Source: Candidatus Syntropharchaeum sp.
GTDB lineage: Archaea; Halobacteriota; Syntropharchaeia; Syntropharchaeales; Syntropharchaeaceae
NCBI GenBank assembly: GCA_026134025.1
Contig: JAOQII010000009.1
Location: 1 to 43,988, forward strand
Direction of reading: 5' to 3'
Length of the DNA stretch: 43,988 nucleotides
Positions within the stretch are counted from its first letter, which is position 1; every line of letters starts with the position of its first letter. Positions 1-6,954 of this stretch are shown one piece after another. Below the pieces are notes generated by a model. It was not told the DNA's origin and did not search any database. It worked only from the letters and a program-made list of their open reading frames with translations. The translations under genes and the position numbers were made by a program.

Positions 1-248
1 CCTACACGGAGAGGTTTATTGATGACAGGCACTTTTCGCGGGCGTATCTCAACGCCGCCGATGAGCTTCACGCCTGGCATTGCTCTGAGTTCGTCGATGA
101 AGGTGTGGTCGATGCTTATGATGAATGCGCCTCTGGTTGCTGCAAGCTCGATTCTGCCGCCGCGGTCAACCACTGCTCGTGTGAACGCCTCAACCTTTTT
201 TGGTGTGAGAGGCTCGTTCAGCCAGACGATAGATGTTTCAAGGCTCAT
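1..248 (-). CDS. Unrecognised protein, N-terminal part (runs off left edge)
   Basis: The frame opens with ATG at 246-248, inside the stop of the upstream PASTA gene (ATGA overlap), and stays open to the window edge for 82 residues. The protein begins MSLETSIVWLNEPLTPKK. The order of hydrophobic and polar stretches suggests a small beta-alpha-beta-beta-alpha-beta unit, broadly like subtilase-propeptide/ferredoxin-like folds, but that is only a guess from pattern. No signal peptide or membrane segment is visible. The overlap implies translational coupling with the three genes before it, so it is probably the fourth member of that operon. Function unknown; the C-terminal part is outside the window. 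Confidence 0.6.
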   Translation of the reverse strand, partial: MSLETSIVWLNEPLTPKKVEAFTRAVVDRGGRIELAATRGAFIISIDHTFIDELRAMPGVKLIGGVEIRPRKVPVINKPLRV

Positions 249-1126
249 TTTACAACTTTCAGATCTCTGCTGATCCGTCTCTTTGGATATATCTGATGTT
301 TCTTATATCGAGAGATATTTCTTCTTCTTTTTGCCGAGATCACGAGATCTATCGTGGATCCAGCCTCAATCTCTTTACCGGCCTCGATGCTCTGGCTTAT
401 CACGGTCCCGGGTGGTGATTCGCTCTTTTCTTCTGTCACCCTGCCTTTTTCCAGGCTAACTGATTTTAAGAGTTTTTCTGCATCATCGAGTGGGATTCCG
501 ATGAGGTTCGGGACCTTTGTCAGCTTTAGAGCGAGTTCTGAAACCGTTATGTCAACAGGACTTTCTGGGGGTGCGAGTGAGAGCGGAGATGGGATCTGGG
601 AGAGAACAGTGCCTGGCTCGACCTGGTCATTTCTTCTGTAGCTGATTTCACCAACCGTGAAATTCCTCGATGTTATCTGTTGCTTTGCTGCATCGAGTGT
701 GAGACCTATGAGGTTCGGGACCTCGTCATAGCCAAAGACCTCTTCACCGGATACTTCCTCTCTTGGGAGCATCTTTATCCTGAATCGGATCGTGCTCAGG
801 TTTTCAGGGGGCAGGGTGTCATCGAGCTTTGGAAGCTGGTAGGCTATCTCGTTCTTATCCTCGTTGAATGTTACATTTGCCTTCAGCTCAACCTCCATAT
901 CACTGACAAGATACTTGACACGCGTGCGCTTCTCTGAGAGCGTGGCCTGCATCTTCTCAAGTGCATCTCCAAAGCTTGAAACGAGGCGATCTGGTGGGAT
1001 CTTTGGGCGTTCAAGTTGAAGTCTTTTTATCTGGGTTTTAAGCTCGCTAATCTCTGCTTCCTTTGCGGTGAAATCCCTGTGAAGCTGTTCATATTTTTTC
1101 CTGTAGTCCTCTGCCATCCTAACCAC
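245..1126 (-). CDS. Cytoplasmic coiled-coil protein with two PASTA domains
   Basis: The 293-residue protein has four parts. Residues 5-40 are a charged coiled coil. Residues 70-120 are a strand-rich module containing MEVELKANVTF. Residues 135-197 and 204-266 are two PASTA repeats, each starting VPNLIG and holding the P-G-T-V turn (PGTVLSQ, PGTVISQ). The tail is very basic (KRRRN onward). PASTA domains normally sit outside the cell on Ser/Thr kinases and penicillin-binding proteins. This protein has no signal peptide, membrane helix, kinase or transpeptidase domain, which is unusual. The start is GTG at 1126, with an alternative ATG at 1117. It lies 1 base after the upstream gene and overlaps the downstream gene by 4 bases, so it belongs to one operon. 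The domain call is firm; the function is unknown. Confidence 0.8.
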   Translation of the reverse strand: MVRMAEDYRKKYEQLHRDFTAKEAEISELKTQIKRLQLERPKIPPDRLVSSFGDALEKMQATLSEKRTRVKYLVSDMEVELKANVTFNEDKNEIAYQLPKLDDTLPPENLSTIRFRIKMLPREEVSGEEVFGYDEVPNLIGLTLDAAKQQITSRNFTVGEISYRRNDQVEPGTVLSQIPSPLSLAPPESPVDITVSELALKLTKVPNLIGIPLDDAEKLLKSVSLEKGRVTEEKSESPPGTVISQSIEAGKEIEAGSTIDLVISAKRRRNISRYKKHQIYPKRRISRDLKVVK

Positions 1127-1127
1127 G

Positions 1128-1544
1128 TCATTCTTCCTTAGTCTTTGATGCAGGCGGTATTGAGACGATCTTTGCCGTTATCTGGCTTGAACCTCTGACA
1201 TCATAGTTGTAGGTGTTCTTGTAAGCCGCATTTATCGGTGCCGATAATAGGGTCGGTCTGTATCCTCGCACCTTCCCTTTTTTATCAACCTCTGCCTCTG
1301 CCTTCATTGAGAGTGCCATCTTGAGTTCAAGATTGACCTCGGGAAAGTGATACCATGGCGCCTCTATATCGTACTCAAGCTCGCCACTCTTAACTGCAAG
1401 ATCGATCGCCTTCTGTGTTGCAATCGAGTTCTCATCAAGTGCATGCTGCGCCTCTGCAAGTGAGATCCCAACAGACCTGAGGATACTGCCAAGTGGAGCT
1501 ACAAGCGCCTCAACGATCACCTTCTTCTCGTCCTTATCTACCAT
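1128..1544 (-). CDS. Unrecognised 138-residue protein, paralogue of the 1580-2209 product
   Basis: No known function recognised. Residues 13-50 form an amphipathic helical region (SVGISLAEAQHALDENSI) that closely parallels the next gene upstream (EMALAIAESQQALDMNSI). A strand segment FPEVNLELKMALSM follows, shared in outline with both neighbours, and then a polar tail. There is no signal peptide or membrane helix. The layout loosely resembles the small DUF2589-type proteins, but I cannot confirm that. It follows the upstream gene after about 35 bases and precedes the PASTA gene by 1 base. Co-expression and shared motifs suggest the products assemble together. Confidence 0.7.
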   Translation of the reverse strand: MVDKDEKKVIVEALVAPLGSILRSVGISLAEAQHALDENSIATQKAIDLAVKSGELEYDIEAPWYHFPEVNLELKMALSMKAEAEVDKKGKVRGYRPTLLSAPINAAYKNTYNYDVRGSSQITAKIVSIPPASKTKEE

Positions 1545-1579
1545 AGATCCCGCTCCTCAGGGATGTAAAAAAGGGGTGA

Positions 1580-2209
1580 TTACGAAGGTGGTGAACTCGA
1601 AGCTTCCTGTATCTTGATCGTTGGCACAGCCCGATCTGGTGGAGGCACTGGCTTCAAGGTCGTCCTGAGCAGGCTCGTTCCTGTCTCAGAGAACGTGTAC
1701 TTGGATTTGTACTTTGCATTAAAGGTTGAAGCATATGCAACCGTGGTCTCTGACTTGAGCTTGGCAGAAGCCTTTCCAAATAAGAAACTTGCCAGACCAC
1801 TCGATTTGAAACTGCTCTCAAACGTGGTTTTATTCTTGAACTTGAACTCCTTTTTATACTCTTTCTCGGTTGATCGCTCAATTTTCATCGATATTGTCAT
1901 CTTAACCTCGATGATCGACTCTGTGAACTCATAAAATCGTGGCTGGAGCCCATATGTCAACAGGTTCATCGGGTCATCATTTCTCACAAGCGTGGGCGAC
2001 CCGGTGGGATTTCCATCCTCATCAACAGGTTGCTCGATCGCAAGAATAACACTACCAGCCGGTAGTTCTGTCTCGGCAAGTGCCTGTGCAACCTCAATCG
2101 AGTTCATATCCAGTGCTTGCTGGCTCTCTGCGATAGCAAGCGCCATCTCCTTTATCATCTCGCCAAATGGAACATTCAGCAACTCCTGTCCAACACTCAT
2201 ACTTATCAT
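1580..2209 (-). CDS. Unrecognised 209-residue protein, first gene of the PASTA operon
   Basis: No known function recognised. After a short N-terminus comes a helical segment (AIAESQQALDMNSIEVAQAL), then a Pro/Gly-rich loop, the strand motif ESIIEVKMTISM, a Lys/Thr/Ser-rich beta-type region (residues 115-180) and a Pro-rich end. It shares the helix and the strand motif with the 138-residue product downstream, so the two look like duplicated members of one family. Two starts are possible: ATG at 2209, and ATG at 2200, which is better spaced from the AGAGG-type ribosome site. It has no signal peptide or membrane segment. A TATA-like box lies about 45 bases upstream, making this the operon's first gene. 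Confidence 0.7.
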   Translation of the reverse strand: MISMSVGQELLNVPFGEMIKEMALAIAESQQALDMNSIEVAQALAETELPAGSVILAIEQPVDEDGNPTGSPTLVRNDDPMNLLTYGLQPRFYEFTESIIEVKMTISMKIERSTEKEYKKEFKFKNKTTFESSFKSSGLASFLFGKASAKLKSETTVAYASTFNAKYKSKYTFSETGTSLLRTTLKPVPPPDRAVPTIKIQEASSSPPS

Positions 2210-2245
2210 CCTCTAATAATGACGTGTGTCGGTTAACTTGCAAAC

Positions 2246-2256
2246 TACTTAAAGAT
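2246..2256 (-). promoter_or_regulatory. TATA-like promoter of the PASTA operon
   Basis: On the minus strand the box reads CTTTAAGTAG. Transcription would start about 25 bases downstream (near 2225), leaving a short leader that contains AGAGG before the ATG at 2200. Inferred from spacing only. Confidence 0.4.
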
Positions 2257-2259
2257 TCC

Positions 2260-2496
2260 TCTCGATTGTATGTTGCAAATCTGCTGGATAATAGCACAAT
2301 TTAATGCGAAACTGTTGTAGATTTTTTAACCATCTCACATCAGGGGTTGGACGTACCGGGGCACATTTCCCCATGGGGCTGGAATATGAGTTTACAGGCA
2401 TATATGTGGTAACCCATGTCCGGCCGAGGTTTACGCCGAGAAGGGTGACCTCCTTGAGAAGAGCCCCTATTTTGAAGTGATCGCAGAATACAGAGT
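2260..2496. other. Non-coding stretch of unclear nature
   Basis: This gap between arcS and the PASTA operon is more G+C-rich than other spacers. It contains a CCCCATGGGG palindrome near 2370. On the minus strand one frame stays open across it and into the end of arcS, but there is no ribosome site and no recognisable protein. It could be decayed coding sequence or a structured RNA leader for the operon. I could not assign it. Confidence 0.3.
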
Positions 2497-4110
2497 TTAT
2501 TCCACCCGAACCCCCCTCACCTCCACAGCAATACCCCTGTTTGCCTCCTCCATCTCCCATCCTGACATAACAGCCTTTCCGCATCCAAATACCTTCTCTC
2601 CACAGATTAAGACCTCATCTCCTGGTCTAATCTGAGAATCTGCCACAATAACACCAGGTGCAAGCACAGATCCCCTGGGAATGAAATCATCGATCTCAAC
2701 CTGATACGTTCCAAGATCAAGAAGACGCCCTGCCCCCTCCACCGTCAATGCCATAAACCCATAGTCTGGTATCATCCTGCCGAGAGCCACATTATTTCTA
2801 CGATCAAAGACGCTACAGGATCCAATCCGACCTTTTATCTCAATATCCCCTTCAAGGAAGAGTTCACCTGCCCCTGTCCCAAACTGATAGTCGAGTGTAT
2901 CTGATACAATATCACGCTTTGTTATAACCTGCGGTACATCAGGGGTCACGAGTTCTGCAACCTTTGATCTGAGGTTATCAAGTGATATATGCGAGAGTTC
3001 CCGCCCCTCCTCGACCGTGGTATGCAGTTCGATCTCAAACTCCTCTCCAACCTCTCTGCAAACCTCGATCAGGTCTCCACTTACATGAACGATCATATCA
3101 TGATAATCCCCTCGCTCAAGAAGTGATGTGAGTGATTCTCTGATCAAATTAAGCTCTTCTTCAAACCATCTGCCTGTAACAGGTGTGTCGTAGTGTGCTG
3201 CAGGATATATAAGCTCAAGCTCTCTCGGAACAAGTGCCAAAGGGGATGTAAGGATCACCTCATGCAGGCGGGATCTCTTTCCTTTTAGCATATCGATTAT
3301 CTGCCTGTGCGTCTTTGATCTCGAGTATGGCTTTCTTTTTGAGCATGGCAAAAGGAGAAGCACACCAGCATGTGGCTTATACCGAGTTTTAACCCGTTCG
3401 ATAAATCTTCTGACCTCAACACGGTTTAAGGACTCTATCGATGATACGATAAGCTCTCGTCTTCTCACTATGGGTATTCTTCGCTCAAGGTAGTTGTATT
3501 CATGATCCAGGAGTCTCAGTGCCTCGGTGAGATACGGTTTCAACCTGCATTTATACTCAAAATACTCCCGCATACAGCCGTTTGCTATCCTGTGGCGTAT
3601 CACCTCACACTCTGTCTTGAAAATTGCAAGGTTATGTGCAAGCAGAAGCTCAAAGCTCTCATCATCCCTCATCTCATCTATTGAATGGCTGCTGCAAACT
3701 TTGCATGGGCAGAGCAGATCTTTAAGCTCGTTCAGCTCAATCTCTTCCTCTCGTGTTAAATATATCCCCTGATACGATTGTATGGTTGGAATTATATCAT
3801 CTACAAGATCCACGCCGAGATAGATGAGAAGTGCAAGATTCTCTGGTCTTGCAAGTGCGGGTGTGTACAGGGCTGTATCAGGTGGTATCTTATCCCTGAT
3901 CTTTGTGATGGTTGATATGAGCTTCCTTGAATCATTATCAAGTAATTTTGCGGCTTTAAGTATATGGACATCTTCTGGAGGAATTACAAATTTCCCTTTA
4001 CTAAGCGAATCTGAGGTGATAATATATGGCGTCTTAATCTTCTCTTCAAGCTCGAGCTTTCCGAGTCTTGCCGCACCGCATCGGCGTACAACCTCAAAGT
4101 AACGGGTCAC
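2497..4110 (-). CDS. arcS: Archaeosine synthase ArcS (TgtA2)
   Basis: ArcS modifies preQ0 at position 15 of archaeal tRNAs on the way to archaeosine, acting after the tRNA-guanine transglycosylase. The 537-residue protein is a degenerate transglycosylase fold. It carries a TGT-like zinc site (C134, C136, C139, then a His near 159) and, at about residue 255, the ArcS signature PCSKRKPYSRSKTH. A C-terminal PUA-type RNA-binding domain covers about 455-535. The start is GTG at 4110, overlapping the stop of the upstream NUDIX gene by 4 bases. The diagnostic motif separates it from catalytic TgtA. No radical-SAM partner (RaSEA) is visible in the window. Confidence 0.92.
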   Translation of the reverse strand: MTRYFEVVRRCGAARLGKLELEEKIKTPYIITSDSLSKGKFVIPPEDVHILKAAKLLDNDSRKLISTITKIRDKIPPDTALYTPALARPENLALLIYLGVDLVDDIIPTIQSYQGIYLTREEEIELNELKDLLCPCKVCSSHSIDEMRDDESFELLLAHNLAIFKTECEVIRHRIANGCMREYFEYKCRLKPYLTEALRLLDHEYNYLERRIPIVRRRELIVSSIESLNRVEVRRFIERVKTRYKPHAGVLLLLPCSKRKPYSRSKTHRQIIDMLKGKRSRLHEVILTSPLALVPRELELIYPAAHYDTPVTGRWFEEELNLIRESLTSLLERGDYHDMIVHVSGDLIEVCREVGEEFEIELHTTVEEGRELSHISLDNLRSKVAELVTPDVPQVITKRDIVSDTLDYQFGTGAGELFLEGDIEIKGRIGSCSVFDRRNNVALGRMIPDYGFMALTVEGAGRLLDLGTYQVEIDDFIPRGSVLAPGVIVADSQIRPGDEVLICGEKVFGCGKAVMSGWEMEEANRGIAVEVRGVRVE

Positions 4111-4559
4111 GCACCTTCCATCCAGTCACATAGACGAGCATTTGTAAGAAGTATCCTCGTATCCTCGTGAAGTTCGGCCCAGATCCCTTTTAGTTCATCG
4201 CATGAGACCCATATTACCTCTCCGAGATCGGAGTCAGCTCGAAGCTCGCCGCCGACAAGCATGGCTGTATAATCGATATAAATTACATGGAGTACCACAC
4301 CCTCCCCGGTCTCATCCATCACGATCCGCTCAAAAGGTGGAAGCGCACGCATAAGCTCGATCTTAAGGTGTGTCTCCTCAAAAACCTCTCTATGTATCCC
4401 CTCCTCAATTCGTTCACCCTCTTTGAGCTTTCCGCCAGGACAGATCCATTTTCCAGCCCAGAAACCTTTCCGCTCTGGTTTATGTCTGCCGAGAAGCACC
4501 CGATCATCACTATCGAGTATAACAGCTCCAACCGCAACAACAATCCCCATCCATTCCAT
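4107..4559 (-). CDS. NUDIX hydrolase (MutT-like)
   Basis: A 150-residue single-domain NUDIX pyrophosphohydrolase. The NUDIX box starts at about residue 41 (GGKLKEGERIEEGIHREVFEET) and keeps the metal-binding REVxEE core. A strand-rich N-terminus and a C-terminal helix complete the fold. Members cleave nucleoside diphosphates linked to another group, such as oxidised dNTPs or ADP-ribose; the substrate cannot be read from sequence. It overlaps arcS by 4 bases and follows the SpoIIM-like gene by 3 bases, so it belongs to the same transcription unit. ATG at 4559 was chosen; a second in-frame ATG lies 9 bases inside. Confidence 0.9.
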   Translation of the reverse strand: MEWMGIVVAVGAVILDSDDRVLLGRHKPERKGFWAGKWICPGGKLKEGERIEEGIHREVFEETHLKIELMRALPPFERIVMDETGEGVVLHVIYIDYTAMLVGGELRADSDLGEVIWVSCDELKGIWAELHEDTRILLTNARLCDWMEGA

Positions 4560-4562
4560 TCT

Positions 4563-5137
4563 TTAGATTCCTCCTATAAGTTGTGATGTAACAAACGCCT
4601 CGATAAGCGCTGCAATAAAAAGCATCGGCAGAATAACCCATAAAAAGATCCCGAGCGCGTCTATGAACTCAGATTTTATATCAAAATGCGCTTTTCTAAA
4701 TATTGTTTGTGAGATGATATCCCCGAGTCTCAAACCCACTGCTGCTGCCAGGAGAATTGCAGGAATCTCGATGATACCATGCGGCATAAGCCCAAGCATA
4801 ACAGTGCCCCAGCCCACCGACTCTTTCATGAGGTAGACAGCAAGCCCGATGAAGATGCCGTTGTATGCGAGAAAGAGTGCGGGTATCAGACCAAAACCCA
4901 CGCCTAAAATCAGGATAATGAAGCTTTTTATCGAGTTATTTATGAATATGAGAAGGAAGATCTCGATCGAGGTTGCGTTCTGTAGCCATTCAAGGATGGG
5001 ACCCCATTCAGCGAATACACCCTCCAGACTTTCAGGAAAAAGCGCACCATAGATATACCCTGCAATGATCGATAGAAGAAAGATGAGCAGGGCAATTCCA
5101 AAATGCTTCTTTATACTCTTAAGCTCTATAAAATCAC
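4563..5137 (-). CDS. SpoIIM-family integral membrane protein, start region out of frame
   Basis: The open frame predicts about 190 residues with several membrane helices and the stage II sporulation M pattern: GIALLIFLLSIIAGYIYG near the N-terminus, then INNSIKSF, FLAYNGIFIG and LMPHGIIEIP. Archaeal members are membrane proteins of unknown function. The conserved frame reaches back to about 5135 with no in-frame ATG, GTG or TTG before 4901, which is already inside the second helix. A GTG at 5137-5135 overlaps the top6B stop exactly as expected for coupling, but it is out of frame. One extra T in the T run at 5130-5133 would join it to the frame. So this is either a sequence error, a recent frameshift, or an unusual start. 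Coordinates use that GTG. Confidence 0.75.
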
Positions 5138-6954
5138 CCCATAATACTTATCACATCATCGACTCCTTCCACTATTACCGCTCGATCGATATAATCACTG
5201 CATTTATATCTTAAAACTGTTCCCTCCCGCGCACCCAGGTGGATCTTCCATAGAAGATCGTACTCACTCCCGAGTTCAACAACTGTTGGATCATGATCTG
5301 CCTCCACGGGCTTCGATGCGGTAAGATCGTGGATCCTGAAGTCCAGCACCTGATCTGTGAAGTTTGTAACCTCTATCGTAACGATTGTATCATGATCATC
5401 CACGAGCACAGCTTTCTTTACGAGGAGCTTGTTCATTATCTTTGCGATGACGGGTTGAATATCAGGCTCATCCTCCCCGAGTATCGATGCGATCCTGGCT
5501 GATATGAGGGGTAGCAGTCTTGCAATTACCATCTCCTTCTCTCGCCTCTTCTTGAGCGTGGCTTCTTTTGAGAGAAAAGCTTTAAGTGATCGCCCAAGAT
5601 CCTTCAACGCAAGAGTGATCTCGCCTGCAATAACAGGTATATCCGCTATCGCATCTTTTGATTCTGAGGTAAAGGGGATGTTCGTCGATGCAACGTGCAC
5701 CATAATAAGGAGGGGTGCAACAGGAAAACCACCAGATACCTGTTTTATCCCGTACCTCTTCCAGTCAACCTGTTCTACAGAATGCGTGATCACACACCCA
5801 CCCTGCTGGTAGAGTAGTGGGACACGATTGGCATATCGAAGAATCTTTACACGGTCGTCTGATGAAAGCTCTCCCCCATAGCAGAGTGCAACCTCAACGA
5901 TGAAAGGATCTCCAGCATGAACAGCAGGCTTTCTCGTTACCGTTTTTATAAAATCAACCTTATACTCCTTCTTGATTCCCTTAACGATCAGATCATTTCC
6001 GAGCGGTGAGAGACAATCAGGCGTGGGTGCGATGAGTTTTACTGATCTGAACGCATCAAGCAGACGCGTTGCATCATCGTGAGATAATCTTTGTGGTTTT
6101 TTCCCTCCAGAAAGTCCTGCGTTCTCAAGGATTGTATCTGCAGTCTTCTTTCCAATCCTTGAAAACTCATTTTTGAGGAAGGATTCAAGATCTTTCTCTG
6201 CAGTCATGCCGAGCATCCGCATCAGAACCCCGATCTGTACACCATCTGGATGAGGCTTCGTATCTACCGGCTTTGGTGGTGGCGTGCTCACACCTCGCTC
6301 AAAGTGTATCTGGGTACCATCAGGTTCTACGAGGTGCAGTCTTGCGTGTGGATTTACAATCGCCGTCTCTTTCAGGTATTCAAAGACTGATCGCCGTTTA
6401 TCCCTTATGTATGCCCCCTCGATCTCGAGTTCAACTCGCGTGCCATGCGGTCTATCCCACTCGATCTTTGATGACTTGATGATCGCAGGTTCGTTTCTCA
6501 GTGTATCGATCATGAGTTCGAAGTAGCTCGCATCATCAGCTATACCTCTTCTCGAGATCACATTTATCGGCTTACCTGTTGTTATCTGGGCATAAAGAAC
6601 CGCTGCAGAGATCCCTATCCCCTGCTGCCCCCTGCTCTGTTTTATCGCATGAAAGCGTGAACCATAGAGGAGTTTTGCGAATACGCGTGGAAGAGATGCC
6701 TCTTCAATCCCCGGGCCATTATCCTCGACGCTTATCCGGTATCTTGTCTTACCAACCTTCTTAATTACAACAAAGATATCTGGAAGGATCTCAGCCTCCT
6801 CGCACGCATCAAGCGCGTTATCAACCGCTTCTTTGACACAGGTCAGGAGACTACGTGTTTTTGAGTCAAACCCAAGGATCTGCCTGTTCTTCTCAAAGAA
6901 CTCGGCTATGCTGATTGAACGGTGTTTCTCCGCACTATCCTGAGCTTTACTCAT
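5134..6954 (-). CDS. top6B: DNA topoisomerase VI subunit B
   Basis: The ATPase subunit of the type IIB topoisomerase, which dimerises on ATP binding to drive strand passage by the Top6A cleavage subunit. At 606 residues it is full length. The GHKL ATPase signatures are present: N box with E42 and N46 (EAVDNALDA), DNGPG at 78-82, and GQQGIG at 109-114. A helix-two-turn-helix region and the transducer domain follow, then a C-terminal extension of about 100 residues with an immunoglobulin-like pattern. It overlaps hef by 8 bases at its start and the SpoIIM-like gene at its end. The usual partner top6A is not in this window. Assignment secure. Confidence 0.96.
   Translation of the reverse strand: MSKAQDSAEKHRSISIAEFFEKNRQILGFDSKTRSLLTCVKEAVDNALDACEEAEILPDIFVVIKKVGKTRYRISVEDNGPGIEEASLPRVFAKLLYGSRFHAIKQSRGQQGIGISAAVLYAQITTGKPINVISRRGIADDASYFELMIDTLRNEPAIIKSSKIEWDRPHGTRVELEIEGAYIRDKRRSVFEYLKETAIVNPHARLHLVEPDGTQIHFERGVSTPPPKPVDTKPHPDGVQIGVLMRMLGMTAEKDLESFLKNEFSRIGKKTADTILENAGLSGGKKPQRLSHDDATRLLDAFRSVKLIAPTPDCLSPLGNDLIVKGIKKEYKVDFIKTVTRKPAVHAGDPFIVEVALCYGGELSSDDRVKILRYANRVPLLYQQGGCVITHSVEQVDWKRYGIKQVSGGFPVAPLLIMVHVASTNIPFTSESKDAIADIPVIAGEITLALKDLGRSLKAFLSKEATLKKRREKEMVIARLLPLISARIASILGEDEPDIQPVIAKIMNKLLVKKAVLVDDHDTIVTIEVTNFTDQVLDFRIHDLTASKPVEADHDPTVVELGSEYDLLWKIHLGAREGTVLRYKCSDYIDRAVIVEGVDDVISIMG

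Noticed and set aside
2249-2584. Open minus-strand frame of 111 codons between arcS and the PASTA operon
   Set aside because: Its first third overlaps the arcS C-terminus in another frame, it has no ribosome site or promoter, and the product resembles no known protein; kept only as an unexplained spacer.
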